Source: Coriobacteriaceae bacterium
GTDB taxonomy: Bacteria; Actinomycetota; Coriobacteriia; Coriobacteriales; Coriobacteriaceae
Reading direction: 5' to 3'
DNA: 64,000 bases
Assembly (NCBI GenBank): GCA_015062655.1
Contig: SUUG01000013.1
Location: forward strand, 1-64,000
Shown: piece by piece, positions 19,212 through 29,299 of the stretch
Numbering within the stretch: position 1 is the first letter of the stretch
How the letters are laid out: each line of letters opens with the position of its first letter
Notes under the pieces: model-generated
Told to the model about the DNA's origin: nothing
The model's database searches: none
The model's input: only the letters and a program-made list of their open reading frames with translations
Translations under genes and position numbers: made by a program

Positions 19212-19508
19212 ATGAAGGCTTATGAACTGCTGTTTTTTGTTGACCCGGCACTCGACCCCGAGACCCGTCTCGCGGTGATGAAGCGCATCGACACCACGAT
19301 CGCCGAGGGCGCTGGCAAGGTCGACAACGTTGACGAGTGGGGCAAGCGCAAGCTCGCCTACGAGATCGACAAGCTCACGGAGGGTGATTACACCCTCATC
19401 AACTTCCATGCTGATCCGAGCATGATCGCCGAGCTGGACCGCGTGCTTCGTATCACCGACGCCGTGGTTCGCCACATGATCGTCCGCCGCGACGAGGTCG
19501 CGGAGTAG
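19212..19508 (+). CDS. rpsF: 30S ribosomal protein S6
   Basis: A 98-residue S6 protein of the 30S platform, which binds 16S rRNA as a heterodimer with S18. The pattern MKAYELLFFVDPALDPETR, WGKRKLAYEIDKLTEGDY and a C-terminal RVLRITDAVVRHMIVRRDE is diagnostic. The ATG at 19212 has a GAGGAGGTGAC ribosome site; longer in-frame starts upstream lack one. It is the first gene of the rpsF-ssb-rpsR-rplI operon. Confidence 0.97.
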   Translation: MKAYELLFFVDPALDPETRLAVMKRIDTTIAEGAGKVDNVDEWGKRKLAYEIDKLTEGDYTLINFHADPSMIAELDRVLRITDAVVRHMIVRRDEVAE

Positions 19509-19561
19509 CAAGGTTATGGAAGAGGACGCCTGGCGTCCGTATTGAGAGGTAGTGAGTTCGC

Positions 19562-20050
19562 ATGAGCATCAACCGAGTCGTCATATCCGGCAACCTCACC
19601 CGCGACCCCGAGATGCGCGCCACCGCGGGCGGCACCCAGGTCATGTCCTTCGGCGTGGCCGTCAACGACCGCAGGCGCAACCAGCAGACCGGCGAGTGGG
19701 AGGACTACCCCAACTTCGTGGACTGCACGATGTTTGGGACCCGCGCCGAGGCCGTCTCCCGCTACCTCTCGAAGGGCTCGAAGGTCGCGATCGAGGGGAA
19801 GCTGCGCTACAGCTCCTGGGAGCGCGACGGGCAGCGCAGGAGCAAGCTCGAGGTCATCGTCGATGAGATCGAGTTCCTCTCGCGCGGCCAGCAGGGCGGC
19901 CAGGGCGGCTACGCGCCGCAGGGCGGAGGGTACGCCCCCGCTTCGCAGCAGCAGGCCAACCCCTACGGTTTCCCTGCCCCGCAGCAGGCACCCGCGCCGC
20001 AGCAGGCGCCTCCTGCGGTCGACGTCTACGATGAGGACATCCCGTTCTAG
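19562..20050 (+). CDS. ssb: Single-stranded DNA-binding protein
   Basis: A 162-residue SSB. The N-terminal OB-fold (about residues 1-108) begins [20 protein letters not shown] and includes FGVAVNDRR and [11 protein letters not shown] Gln/Gly/Pro-rich flexible linker follows. The tail DEDIPF matches the acidic C-terminal tip that recruits replication and repair partners. It lies between rpsF and rpsR as in most bacteria, with a GAGAGGTAG ribosome site upstream. Confidence 0.97.
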   Translation: MSINRVVISGNLTRDPEMRATAGGTQVMSFGVAVNDRRRNQQTGEWEDYPNFVDCTMFGTRAEAVSRYLSKGSKVAIEGKLRYSSWERDGQRRSKLEVIVDEIEFLSRGQQGGQGGYAPQGGGYAPASQQQANPYGFPAPQQAPAPQQAPPAVDVYDEDIPF

Positions 20051-20096
20051 GCGCGAGCCGGGCGGGTGTTCATCAACACACGAAAGGTATTTTGAC

Positions 20097-20363
20097 ATGG
20101 CTAATGATTATGCAGCACGTCAGCCGCGTCGTAAGTACTGCCAGTTCTGCAAGGAGAACACCGAGTTCATCGATTACAAGGACACGCAGCTTCTCCGTAA
20201 ATACATGACCGATCGCGGCAAGATCAAGCCGCGCCGCGTCACTGGCGCTTGCACGCAGCATCAGCATGATATCGCGAACGCCATCAAGCGCGCTCGCGAG
20301 ATGGCTCTGCTCCCGTACACCGTCCCCGTGGTTTCCTCCCGTGGCAACCGCAATCGCGACTAG
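20097..20363 (+). CDS. rpsR: 30S ribosomal protein S18
   Basis: An 88-residue S18, partner of S6 on the 30S platform. It shows a zinc-ribbon-like start ([17 protein letters not shown]) with a Cys pair at about residues 15 and 18, followed by [20 protein letters not shown] and the conserved [11 protein letters not shown]. The two extra Cys/His candidates (GACTQHQH) suggest a zinc-binding C+ form. The start at 20097 follows an ACGAAAGG ribosome site. Confidence 0.96.
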   Translation: MANDYAARQPRRKYCQFCKENTEFIDYKDTQLLRKYMTDRGKIKPRRVTGACTQHQHDIANAIKRAREMALLPYTVPVVSSRGNRNRD

Positions 20364-20377
20364 GGAAGGAGAGCAGC

Positions 20378-20917
20378 ATGAAAGTCGTTCTTCTTGACGA
20401 GATCAAGGGCAAGGGCGGCGAGGGTGACGTCATCGAGGTCGCCCAGGGATACGCCGAGAACTACCTCATCCCGAAGAAGCTCGCCGTCGCCGCCACCAAG
20501 GGCAACCTGAAGCAGCTCGAGGAGCGTCGCCGCAACATCGCCAAGCGCGAGGAGGTCCGTATCGCCACCGCGAACGCGACCAAGGAGTCCCTTGAGGGCA
20601 AGTCCGTCACCGTCGACGTCAAGGTCGGCGAGGAGGGCGTGCTCTTCGGCTCCGTCACCGCGCAGCTGATCGCCGACGCGATCAAGGACCAGCTCGGTGT
20701 CGAGATCGACCGCAAGCGCGTCGAGCTCGGTAAGCCCATCAAGCTGGCCGGCACCTACCCCGTCGAGATCTCGCTGTATCGCGAGATCCGCGCCACCGTC
20801 ACCGTGATGGTGGGCACCGAGGCCCTCGAGGCCGAGGAGGAGGCTGCCGAGGAGACCGAGGCCGCAGAGGCCGAGGCCGCTCCTGCCGAGGAGGCCACCG
20901 AGGAGGCCGCTGAGTAA
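20378..20917 (+). CDS. rplI: 50S ribosomal protein L9
   Basis: A 179-residue L9 of the 50S L1-stalk base. The N-terminal domain MKVVLLDEIKGKGGEGDVIE and GYAENYLIPKKLAV is diagnostic. A long connecting helix (about residues 40-75) and the C-terminal domain follow. Ordinary L9 is about 150 residues; here a ~30-residue Ala/Glu tail is added after MVGTEALE. It lies 14 bases after rpsR with a GGAAGGAGA ribosome site and ends the operon, since a terminator follows. Confidence 0.96.
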   Translation: MKVVLLDEIKGKGGEGDVIEVAQGYAENYLIPKKLAVAATKGNLKQLEERRRNIAKREEVRIATANATKESLEGKSVTVDVKVGEEGVLFGSVTAQLIADAIKDQLGVEIDRKRVELGKPIKLAGTYPVEISLYREIRATVTVMVGTEALEAEEEAAEETEAAEAEAAPAEEATEEAAE

Positions 20918-20941
20918 CTCAGTAGTCGCCAACCGCTTTTC

Positions 20942-20976
20942 AAGACGGCCCGGGTGCTTGGCGCCCGGGCCGTCTT
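20942..20976 (+). terminator. Terminator of the rpsF operon
   Basis: A perfect 13-bp stem (20942-20954 with 20964-20976), 9-base loop, then CCGTTT. It separates rplI from the GH89 gene. Confidence 0.8.
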
Positions 20977-21892
20977 CCGTTTCATGTGGAGCGCCAGCCA
21001 CGTCAGAGGTTTTTCTCAGATCATCCCTTGACAGGTGCGCTATCCAAACTTTCAACAGGTACAGAATATGCAGCCGGGGAAAACCATTTCGAGCGTCGGT
21101 GTTTTGCCGAGGCGCCCATATGTTCGATGCACCGCCAACGAGCTGGACTTTTTCAGTCTAAAGCTCAGCTTGAAGTCATCTACATGCTAGTTCACTGAAT
21201 ATTCATAAAAAATGACGGTAAAGGCCAGGAAAGACCTCGGTCAAACCCCGGTAAAGGCAGGTTCTCGGCAGCATTGTGGAAAACCCTGCTTGCCGACTCC
21301 CGAAACTGTGGAAAGTGTTGAAAGCCATCATTTCTGCCGGTGCAGCGGGCATGGTTTTCCCATCCTCTCGGGGAGAGTCACCGCGATGGTTTTTGACCAA
21401 CGGAAAAGCCCCAGCTCACCCTCGGGCGCGTTCTTGTCAAGAGACGAGTTGGCGGGAACGGTTTGACGCGCCCGCGTGACCGAAGGGCGCACGAAGCCGA
21501 AAGGTCATGGCAGATGTTTCGAGCAACAGGGGATGCGTTGTGCGACCCTGGGTCATGGTGGATCCCAGTGCATCTCACCCGGTATTTCATACCCCGTACC
21601 AGGTGCGACCGCTCACCGATTGCCGCTTCCGCGCTCTTTCGCAACAGAAGCCAGCATCGCAACCGTTCCCCCGCACTGCGAGCCCGATCGCCCATCTTCG
21701 CGAAAACAGAAGGTTTTCCAAGGTCAAAAGCAGTGCCTCATTGCCCCTTCCAAGAGCGGTGGGACGGCTTTGAACCCTCCCTTCCTCCCCTTTAACCGCA
21801 GGTAGACGCCGACCGCTCACCCTTTTTGATGGGCTTTCTGACCGAAAACCTCTGATAACTTGGGACAGATGATGCTATAAGAAGGGATCAGC
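20977..21892. other. 900-base stretch without a supported gene
   Basis: No reading frame shows convincing protein features or a family I recognise. The string GGAAAACC occurs four times, near 21079, 21278, 21354 (complement) and 21712 (complement), hinting at eroded inverted repeats, but the arms are too short to call. It presumably contains the control region of the GH89 gene. Confidence 0.4.
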
Positions 21893-24800
21893 ATGAACAA
21901 GGGAATAGGTGTTCTTCGCTCGCGTGTCGTGACGGCTGCGGCGGCGGCTGCGATGATGCTCGCAGCGCTGGTTCCGATCCCCGCATGGGCGGCCGACCCG
22001 CCGATCTCGGGCATGACGGCGCGCGGAGCGTCCGCGAGCGGGCATCCGGCGTCTGCCGCCATCGACGGCGACGCGTCCACCTGGTGGGAGTCCCCCGGCG
22101 TCAAATCCATGCAGGACTACCGCCGTTTCATCGACCTTGATCTGCACGGCCTCTATCGGCTCGAAAGCATTTCGATCACCAACCTCCCAGGATCGAGCTA
22201 TCGATACGAGGTGTACGCCTCGGAGGACGGGGAGGCGTACAGCAAGATCGCGTACAAGGCAGATAGGAGCGAGGCCGACGCCGCGGACGTCCATCAGCTC
22301 AAGGGGGAGCGCGCCCGGCATCTCCGGATCCAGGTGAGCCACAACTCCGCAGGCCAGGTCGTCAACCTCGCTGAGGTGAGCGTCAACGGCACCAAGATCT
22401 CCGATGAGCCAGCACCGGCGCCGTCCATCGACGTCAAGGATTTCAAGGACACCTCATGGGGTGAGGAATGGGAGCGGGTGGCGACCGACCCCTCCTATGC
22501 CGAGAAGAAGACCATCCGTGAGCTGCATGCCCTCGTCGACCGCGTGCTCGGCGAGGGGTACCGCGACGCGTTCACCTTCGAGCTGAGGCAACCGGTCGAC
22601 GGCAAGGACGTCTTCGAGCTCTCCGATGCGGACGGCGGAGGGGTCCTCATCCGCGGCAACGACGGCGTCTCCCTCGCCTCGGGGCTGAATTACTACCTCC
22701 GTCACTGGTGCCATGTCGATTACAACCCGCTGTTCGGCTCGAATCTCTCGATGCCCAACGAGCTCCCGCGCGTCGGGGACAAGGTGCTCAAGTTCACGAA
22801 CTACGAGTACCGCTACGCGCTCAACTTCTGCACGTACTCCTATACGATGGCGTTTTGGAACTGGGGTGATTACGAACCCTTCCTCGATTGGGCCGCCATG
22901 AACGGCGTGAACCTCATGCTGGACATCGTGGGCCAGGAGGAGGTCCTGCGCCAGACGCTCAACCAGTTCGGCTACAGCGACGACGAGGTCAAGGAGTACA
23001 TCACCGGCCCGGGGTACTACGCGTGGTTCTACATGCAGAACATGTACGGCGCGGGAGGACCGCTCCCCAACGCCTGGTTCGAGCAGCGCACGGAGCTCGG
23101 CAGGCGTATTCACGACCGCATGCAGGCCTACGGCATCGATCCCGTCATCCAGGGTTTCGGCGGCCAGGTGCCCGTCGATTTCCAGAAGAAGAACCCTGAC
23201 TCCATCGCGGCGTCCTCGGGGGGATGGGTGGGGTTCGCCCGTCCCCACATGATCAAGACCTATCTGACCGACGCCGACCGGGCGGCGGGGAAGCAGGATT
23301 ATTTCCAGAAGATGGGGACGGCGTTCTACGAGGTGCAGGACCGCCTGTTCGGCGAGGTGTCCCACTATTACGCCGTGGACCCCTTTCATGAGGGCGGAAC
23401 GATCCCGGCCGGGTTCAACATCGTGGACATCTACCGGACCGTCCAGCAGAAGATGCTCGACCACGACGCCGATGCGATCTGGGTCATGCAGCAATGGCAG
23501 TGGGGCATCAACGAGAACAAGCTCTCGGGCCTCGCGAAGAAGGAGCAGGCGCTCGTCCTCGATCTGCAGAGCGATTTGAGATCGCAGGCGGGCCCCATGG
23601 AGAAGCAGGGCGTCCCCTGGGTCTGGAACATGCTGCATAATTTCGGCGGCCGAATGGGCATGGACGGCGTGCCCGAGGTCCTGGCAACCAAGGTGACCGA
23701 CGCCTACAACGCCTCGAGCCACATGAGGGGCATCGGCATCACCCCCGAGGCGATCGATAACTCGTCGATCGTCTACGAGCTGCTGTTCGATATGACCTGG
23801 GAGCAGGATCCGGTCAACTACCGGTCCTGGACGCACGACTACATCGAGCGCCGCTACGGCGGGACGGATGAGAAGATCCAGCAGGCATGGGACATCCTGC
23901 TCGACACGGCATACCGCCATGAGCCCGGCGAGTACTACCAGGGCGCCAGCGAGTCCATCATGAACGCCCGTCCGTCGGACGCGCCGATCGGCTCGGCCTC
24001 GACCTGGGGCCACAGCGACATCGACTATGACAAGCGCCGCTTCGAGCAGGCTGCGGAGCTGTTCATCGAATGCTACGACCGCTACAGCGGCTCAGAGGCC
24101 TTCCGGTACGATTTCGTCGACGTGATGCGGCAGGTGCTCGCGAACTCCTTCCAGGAGCTGCAGCCGCAAGCCGGTGAGGCCTATCGATCCGGCGACCTCG
24201 CGCGCTTCCGCGCCCTGTCCGAGAAGATGCTCGCGATCATCCGCGTGCAGGACGAGGTGCTATCCACCTCCGATCGGTTCCTGCTCGGGACGTGGATCGA
24301 GGACGCGCGGACGATGCTCGACGACGCCGACGACTGGACGAGGGACCTCTTCGAATTCAACGCCCGCGCCCTGGTCACGACCTGGGGCATGCAGAAGAAC
24401 GGCTCCCTCATCGACTACTCGAATCGCCAGTGGGCCGGCCTGACGGGCGAATACTATCTGGGCCGCTGGCAGTCGTATGCCGACAACCGGATCGCCAAGC
24501 TCGAGGAGGGCAAGGGGTTCTCCGACCCCGACTGGTTCAGGTACGGCTGGGAGTGGGCGAACCGCAAGAGCGACGAGGGGTTCGGGTTCCAAACGAAGGC
24601 GTCCGGCGCCGACCAGCGCGCGCTCGCTCGCAAGATCATGGACACGCTCTCGGTCACCGCGGCCGATAGCGAGGGCTCCGCCGCCGGGTCCTCCCGGGTG
24701 AACCTCGCCGCAGGCAAAGACGTCATCGATATCGATGCGAACGTGAAGGTTCCCCGGCTGACGGACGGGGACACCGACAGCGGCTGGACGGACACCGGGA

Positions 24801-27697
24801 AGGGCGAGGCGACCCTCGAGATCGACCTCGACGGCCCGCGCGCCATCACCGGCGCCGGTATCACGCTGCAGCAGATCGCCGCTGACTTCCCCTTGCGCTA
24901 CGAGATCGAGGTGCTCGACAAGGAGCGGTGGGTTGAGATCGGAAGGTCCGAGGCCGAGACCGTGAGCTCGAAAAACGAGGTGGAGGCACGCATCGTCGGA
25001 TCGAAGGTGCGCTTCCGCCTGCACGCCACGGACGGGGCGGATCTGACCGGCATCTACGAGCTTGCGGTGTGGGGTGCCGACACCCCGCCCGTCGAGTATG
25101 AGAACCTCGCGCTCGGCGCGACCGCCACGGCGAGGTCCTCGCAACGGGGACGCGGACCCGAGGCCGCGATCGACGGCCGGGAGTCGAGCCTTTGGGTCAA
25201 CAACGGGTCGGGTCAGAGCTGGTATCAGGTCACACTGGCCGCTCCGCAGCGTGTCGACCGGGCCCGTCTCGTGTTCGAGAGCGCCGGCCGCCAGTTCCAG
25301 TTCAAGATGGTCGCCGGCCTGCCCGACGGCACGGAGCGCCTCCTCGTCGACCAGACTGGGAACCAGGGCTCCCTCGACCGCGTGTACGACGCGCGCGTGG
25401 ACGCGGAGATCTCCTATGTCCGCGTCGATTTCACGGGCTCCGTGCCCGGATCGACGCCCTGGCCCGCGATCGCCGAGCTCGAGCTGCTCCGCCCGGTGGC
25501 CGACGCCGTTCCGCTCACCAACATCGCGCCCGCCGCCGCCATCACGAGCTCGCCGACGAAGAGCGCCCCTGAGGACACGTCGGCCCTCGTGGACGGAACG
25601 GGGACCGCGTGGGTGTCCCGGGGCGGCGCGGTGCCGGCCTGGTTCCAGCTCGACTGGGGCAAGGCGTCCTATGTGGAGCGCATCCGCCTGGATTTCGAGG
25701 CGACCGCGCCCGACCGGAGCATGCAGTTCGCGCTGAAGGTAACTGACACCGACGGTGCGGAGCGCACGGTCTTCGAGCGCCGGGCGGAGGACCTCTCCCG
25801 CCCCCAGGGCCTCAGCATAGATGTCCCGGTCGGCTGCGAGATCACGCGGGTGAGGATGGATGTCGCCGATGCGCGCGTTCCTTCCTCCGGTGGCCACGCG
25901 TGGCCGCTCGTCGCCGAGGTCGCCGTCCTCGCGACCCCAAAGAACGTCGCGCCCACCGCGAATCTGCGGGCGGATGAGGGAGCCGGCCTGAGCACCGACG
26001 CCCATGCCCTGCTGACCGACGGGATCACGGACCGGGGTATCGACCTTTCCGGAGAGGGCGACAAGAGTCTGGTGTTCGAGCTCGGGCGCCCCGTCGATAT
26101 CGATGCGGTCCTGCTGGCCTTCGCCTCGATGAGCGAGGCCCCGCGGTTCATGGTCGAATACCGCGAGGTTGCAAAGGCCGAGGTCCGCGCGAGGGCGGCC
26201 GCGGGCGAGGAGCCGTGGGAGACCATGTTCGACTACCGGGCGAACGACCAGGTGAGGAGTTCCGTTCTGCTTCGAACCGACAGACCGGTGCGCACCGATG
26301 CCCTGCGCATCACGTTCGCGAACGCGGGAACGGTGCCGCTGTCCGAGGTCGCGATCTACGCGGCGGACATGACAGCGCCGCTCTCGGCGCAGGTCGCGGC
26401 CGTTCGCTCCGACCTGGACCGGCTCACGTTCGGCCCGTATGCCGGCAACTACGACGAGGTCGCACGGGCTGCGCTGGAGGAGGTGCTCGCCGGCGCCGAC
26501 GCCCTGGTGGCCGAGGGAGGCGACTCCCGCGCCGTCGCCTTGAAGCGGGCAGAGGTCGCCGACGCCGTACGCGCGTTTTACCGCGACGGCTTCGTTTCGA
26601 TCGACCGCAACGCGCTCTACGTGGCCATCGATGATGCGGAGGCGATCAAGGCCGCCCTCGACGAGCAGGGCCACGCCTCCGCCTCGACGGCCCTCGCGCG
26701 ATCGCTCGACGACGCGAAGCGCACCGCGTCCGCATACGGGACGGTGACCCAGGAAGACGTCGACGCGGCATCCGCGTCGCTCGCCGCCGCGGTCGAGAAG
26801 GCGCTCTCCCTGCTCGACGCGGTCTCCCGGTACCAGGTGGCACTCAGCGCGGCCGAGCAGTCGCTTGAGGATGCCGAGGTCGGTGACTTCGAGGGGCAGC
26901 ACCCCGCCTCCTTTGTCGACGCGCTCAGAACCGCCGTAGCGGCCGCCAAGACGCAGTTCTCGCAGGCTGCGGGCAACCCGGCCGGAATCGATGCCGCAAC
27001 CGCCGCCCTCCGCGAGGCCTCAGCCGCGTTTCTTGGCAGCAAGGTGCGCATCGACGCGAGCGCCCTTGAGGCCGCGGTCGCGCAGGCGGGCACCCTGGTC
27101 GAATCCGAGTTCGACCGCGACGCGTGGCGTGACATGGCGGAGAAACTCGCGGCGGCCGAGTCGGTCGATGCGGCTGCGATCTCCCAAGCCGACCTCGACG
27201 CCGTCGCCGCGGCGCTCTCCGCCTCGATCGAGGACCTGATGGGCGCACGGCTCGACCGCGGTCCGCTTGAGACGGCGATCGCGTCCTCGCTCACCCTCCG
27301 CGAGGGCGACTACACCGAGAGGTCGTGGGCGTTGTTCGCGAAGACCCTGGCCGCCGCCGTCGACGCCCGTGATGCGTCGTCGACGAGCCAGGAGGAGCTC
27401 GATCAGGCCGCGGCGTCGGTGGTCTCGGCCCGCCAGGCGCTGGCGCGCCTTGACCACGACGACGATCTCGGAGACGAAGGGCACGTCCAGGACGGGGGAA
27501 CCGCGGGCGGTGGGACCCGGCCGGGACCGGGCAACGAGAAGCCCCGCCCAGATGGCGCCGCCGCCGAGGGCTCCCCGGTGCCCGGATCCGAGGCCCGTCG
27601 TCTGCCGGCGACGGGGGACCCGCTCGCCCTGCTGGCGCTGCCGGCGGCCGTCGCGGGTGCGCTTTTGGTGGTGCGGGGACGCCGTCCGCGGAGGTGA
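21893..27697 (+). CDS. Cell-wall-anchored GH89 alpha-N-acetylglucosaminidase
   Basis: A 1,934-residue secreted enzyme predicted to remove terminal alpha-linked GlcNAc, such as GlcNAc-alpha-1,4-Gal caps of gastric-type mucin (family knowledge). A signal peptide ends at AWA/A (about residue 34). An F5/8C-type module spans about 40-165. The GH89 core (about 200-790) includes YRYALNFCTYSYTMAFWNWG and a likely acid/base Glu500 in DPFHEGG; the nucleophile Glu is expected within TPEAIDNSSIVYELLFDMTW (about 617-637). Four further F5/8C-like modules, FIVAR-type helical repeats (about 1495-1800), LPATG (1904-1908), a hydrophobic span and the basic tail RGRRPRR follow. AGAAGGGA precedes the ATG. It separates rplI from dnaB, normally close neighbours, which suggests insertion. 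Confidence 0.88.
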   Translation: MNKGIGVLRSRVVTAAAAAAMMLAALVPIPAWAADPPISGMTARGASASGHPASAAIDGDASTWWESPGVKSMQDYRRFIDLDLHGLYRLESISITNLPGSSYRYEVYASEDGEAYSKIAYKADRSEADAADVHQLKGERARHLRIQVSHNSAGQVVNLAEVSVNGTKISDEPAPAPSIDVKDFKDTSWGEEWERVATDPSYAEKKTIRELHALVDRVLGEGYRDAFTFELRQPVDGKDVFELSDADGGGVLIRGNDGVSLASGLNYYLRHWCHVDYNPLFGSNLSMPNELPRVGDKVLKFTNYEYRYALNFCTYSYTMAFWNWGDYEPFLDWAAMNGVNLMLDIVGQEEVLRQTLNQFGYSDDEVKEYITGPGYYAWFYMQNMYGAGGPLPNAWFEQRTELGRRIHDRMQAYGIDPVIQGFGGQVPVDFQKKNPDSIAASSGGWVGFARPHMIKTYLTDADRAAGKQDYFQKMGTAFYEVQDRLFGEVSHYYAVDPFHEGGTIPAGFNIVDIYRTVQQKMLDHDADAIWVMQQWQWGINENKLSGLAKKEQALVLDLQSDLRSQAGPMEKQGVPWVWNMLHNFGGRMGMDGVPEVLATKVTDAYNASSHMRGIGITPEAIDNSSIVYELLFDMTWEQDPVNYRSWTHDYIERRYGGTDEKIQQAWDILLDTAYRHEPGEYYQGASESIMNARPSDAPIGSASTWGHSDIDYDKRRFEQAAELFIECYDRYSGSEAFRYDFVDVMRQVLANSFQELQPQAGEAYRSGDLARFRALSEKMLAIIRVQDEVLSTSDRFLLGTWIEDARTMLDDADDWTRDLFEFNARALVTTWGMQKNGSLIDYSNRQWAGLTGEYYLGRWQSYADNRIAKLEEGKGFSDPDWFRYGWEWANRKSDEGFGFQTKASGADQRALARKIMDTLSVTAADSEGSAAGSSRVNLAAGKDVIDIDANVKVPRLTDGDTDSGWTDTGKGEATLEIDLDGPRAITGAGITLQQIAADFPLRYEIEVLDKERWVEIGRSEAETVSSKNEVEARIVGSKVRFRLHATDGADLTGIYELAVWGADTPPVEYENLALGATATARSSQRGRGPEAAIDGRESSLWVNNGSGQSWYQVTLAAPQRVDRARLVFESAGRQFQFKMVAGLPDGTERLLVDQTGNQGSLDRVYDARVDAEISYVRVDFTGSVPGSTPWPAIAELELLRPVADAVPLTNIAPAAAITSSPTKSAPEDTSALVDGTGTAWVSRGGAVPAWFQLDWGKASYVERIRLDFEATAPDRSMQFALKVTDTDGAERTVFERRAEDLSRPQGLSIDVPVGCEITRVRMDVADARVPSSGGHAWPLVAEVAVLATPKNVAPTANLRADEGAGLSTDAHALLTDGITDRGIDLSGEGDKSLVFELGRPVDIDAVLLAFASMSEAPRFMVEYREVAKAEVRARAAAGEEPWETMFDYRANDQVRSSVLLRTDRPVRTDALRITFANAGTVPLSEVAIYAADMTAPLSAQVAAVRSDLDRLTFGPYAGNYDEVARAALEEVLAGADALVAEGGDSRAVALKRAEVADAVRAFYRDGFVSIDRNALYVAIDDAEAIKAALDEQGHASASTALARSLDDAKRTASAYGTVTQEDVDAASASLAAAVEKALSLLDAVSRYQVALSAAEQSLEDAEVGDFEGQHPASFVDALRTAVAAAKTQFSQAAGNPAGIDAATAALREASAAFLGSKVRIDASALEAAVAQAGTLVESEFDRDAWRDMAEKLAAAESVDAAAISQADLDAVAAALSASIEDLMGARLDRGPLETAIASSLTLREGDYTERSWALFAKTLAAAVDARDASSTSQEELDQAAASVVSARQALARLDHDDDLGDEGHVQDGGTAGGGTRPGPGNEKPRPDGAAAEGSPVPGSEARRLPATGDPLALLALPAAVAGALLVVRGRRPRR

Positions 27698-27725
27698 TCC
27701 CCAGCGCCCGCCATACGATCTGTTG

Positions 27726-27773
27726 ACAGGCCCCTCCTCGCGGACGCCCGCGGCACCACGAGGAGGGGCCTGT
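27726..27773 (+). terminator. Terminator after the GH89 gene
   Basis: A perfect 15-bp stem (27726-27740 with 27759-27773), 18-base loop, followed by TCCC. It lacks a long T-run. Confidence 0.65.
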
Positions 27774-27867
27774 TCCCGTGATGCGCACCCTGGCGCCCTC
27801 ACCTTGTCCGCCGCCACCGTTGCAGATACCATGGAAGGCCGGTTGGTTCCGGCGGCAAGGAGGGCGC

Positions 27868-29265
27868 ATGGAGATAGTGAGCGATTACGCGTGGTCGCCC
27901 TCGAGCTCGGATGTGACCGAGCGCGGTGCGCGCCTGCAGCCGCCCAACAACATCGAGGCCGAGGCAAACGTCCTCGCGGCGATGCTCCTCTCGGGCGAGG
28001 TCGTCGAGGAGGCCCTGGTCGAGCTGCTGCCCGACGATTTCTATCGGCCCGCGCATAAGACGCTCTTCTTGGCCATGCACGAGATGTATGAGCACACCCT
28101 CCCGATCGACTCCATCTCGCTCATCGACTACCTCAAGTCCATCGACAAGCTCGAGGCCGTGGGTGGCGAGGCCTATATCCTCGATCTCATCGGGAACACC
28201 CTGGCGCTCGTGAACTGGCAGCACCACGCCGGCATCGTCCGGCGCGACGCGATGCTGCGCGAGATCATCGGCGCCACGAACCGGATCAACGCCCTCGCCT
28301 ACGATGCCCCCACCGACACGAAGGAGGTCATCGAGCGCGCGGAGAGCATGCTGCTCTCGGTCACCGCCCGCGAGGTTCGCAGCTCCTACAAGCCGCTGCA
28401 GGAGTTCATGATCGAGGCCTATCAGGAGGCCGAGGAGGTCGCCCGCGCCGGCGGCGAGACCCAGGGCGTCCCGACGGGCTTCCCGAGCCTCGACCGCATG
28501 CTCATGGGCCTGCGCGAGGGACAGCTCGTCATCATCGGCGCTCGACCCGCCGTGGGTAAGACCTCGTTCGCCCTGAACCTGGCCCTGAACGCCGCGGCCG
28601 CCGGCTACACCGTCGGCTTCTTCTCCCTCGAGATGAGCGGCAAGGAGATCGCGCAGCGCTTCATCTGCGCGCATGCCCAGGTGAACATGTCCAACTTCCG
28701 CACCGGACGCATCTCGCCGCAGGAGTGGGCCAACATCAACGAGGCCACCGAGGAGCTCTCGAACCTCGACATCCTGATCGACGACACGCCGGGCACCACG
28801 GTGACCGAGATCCGCGCCAAAGCGCGCCGCATGCTCCACAACAAGGAGAAGGCCGTCATCATCCTGGATTACCTCCAGCTCGTGAGCCCGCCGGCGGGAC
28901 GCCGCGCCGAGAGCCGCGCGGTCGAGGTCTCCGAGATGTCGCGTGCCCTGAAGATCATGGCCAAGGAGCTCGCCGTGCCCGTGATCTCGCTCTCCCAGCT
29001 CTCGCGTCAGGTGGAGAGCCGCACCGGCAAGCGTCCCCAGCTCTCCGACCTGCGTGAATCCGGCTCCATTGAGCAGGACGCGGACATCGTCATGTTCCTC
29101 GACCGCTCGAGCTCCGAGCAGGAGGCCGCCCGCGACGACCGCCCGGACGAGGGCATCACGCGTATCGTGCTCGCCAAGAACCGTTCCGGCCCGATTGGCG
29201 ACGTCGACCTCGTCTTCATGCCGGCCTCCACCAAGTTCTTCGAGCTGAGCGATCAGGACGACTAG
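27868..29265 (+). CDS. dnaB: Replicative DNA helicase DnaB
   Basis: A 465-residue hexameric helicase that unwinds DNA at the fork. The N-terminal primase-interacting domain begins PPNNIEAEANVLAAMLLSGE. The RecA-like domain has Walker A GARPAVGKTS (residues 224-233), ILDYLQLV (Walker B) and the C-terminal RESGSIEQDADIVMFLDR motif. No intein is present. The ATG at 27868 was chosen for its AAGGAGGG ribosome site; an in-frame ATG at 27778 lacks one. In related genomes dnaB commonly follows rplI directly; here the GH89 gene intervenes. Confidence 0.96.
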   Translation: MEIVSDYAWSPSSSDVTERGARLQPPNNIEAEANVLAAMLLSGEVVEEALVELLPDDFYRPAHKTLFLAMHEMYEHTLPIDSISLIDYLKSIDKLEAVGGEAYILDLIGNTLALVNWQHHAGIVRRDAMLREIIGATNRINALAYDAPTDTKEVIERAESMLLSVTAREVRSSYKPLQEFMIEAYQEAEEVARAGGETQGVPTGFPSLDRMLMGLREGQLVIIGARPAVGKTSFALNLALNAAAAGYTVGFFSLEMSGKEIAQRFICAHAQVNMSNFRTGRISPQEWANINEATEELSNLDILIDDTPGTTVTEIRAKARRMLHNKEKAVIILDYLQLVSPPAGRRAESRAVEVSEMSRALKIMAKELAVPVISLSQLSRQVESRTGKRPQLSDLRESGSIEQDADIVMFLDRSSSEQEAARDDRPDEGITRIVLAKNRSGPIGDVDLVFMPASTKFFELSDQDD

Positions 29266-29299
29266 CCGTTTCGTCCCTCGGAGGGGTCGGTCGGAAGAA

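Noticed and set aside
21076..21720. GGAAAACC strings in both orientations, possibly a long inverted repeat
   Set aside because: Matches extend only 8-11 bases and flanks do not pair; within chance for a 900-base region.
21876..21881. TATAAG as a -10 box for the GH89 gene
   Set aside because: It abuts the ribosome site, which would leave no leader for that site, and there is no -35 partner.
24260..26902. Long minus-strand frame opposite the GH89 gene
   Set aside because: Arg/Gly/Asp-rich low-quality translation typical of antisense frames in GC-rich genes; no start signals.
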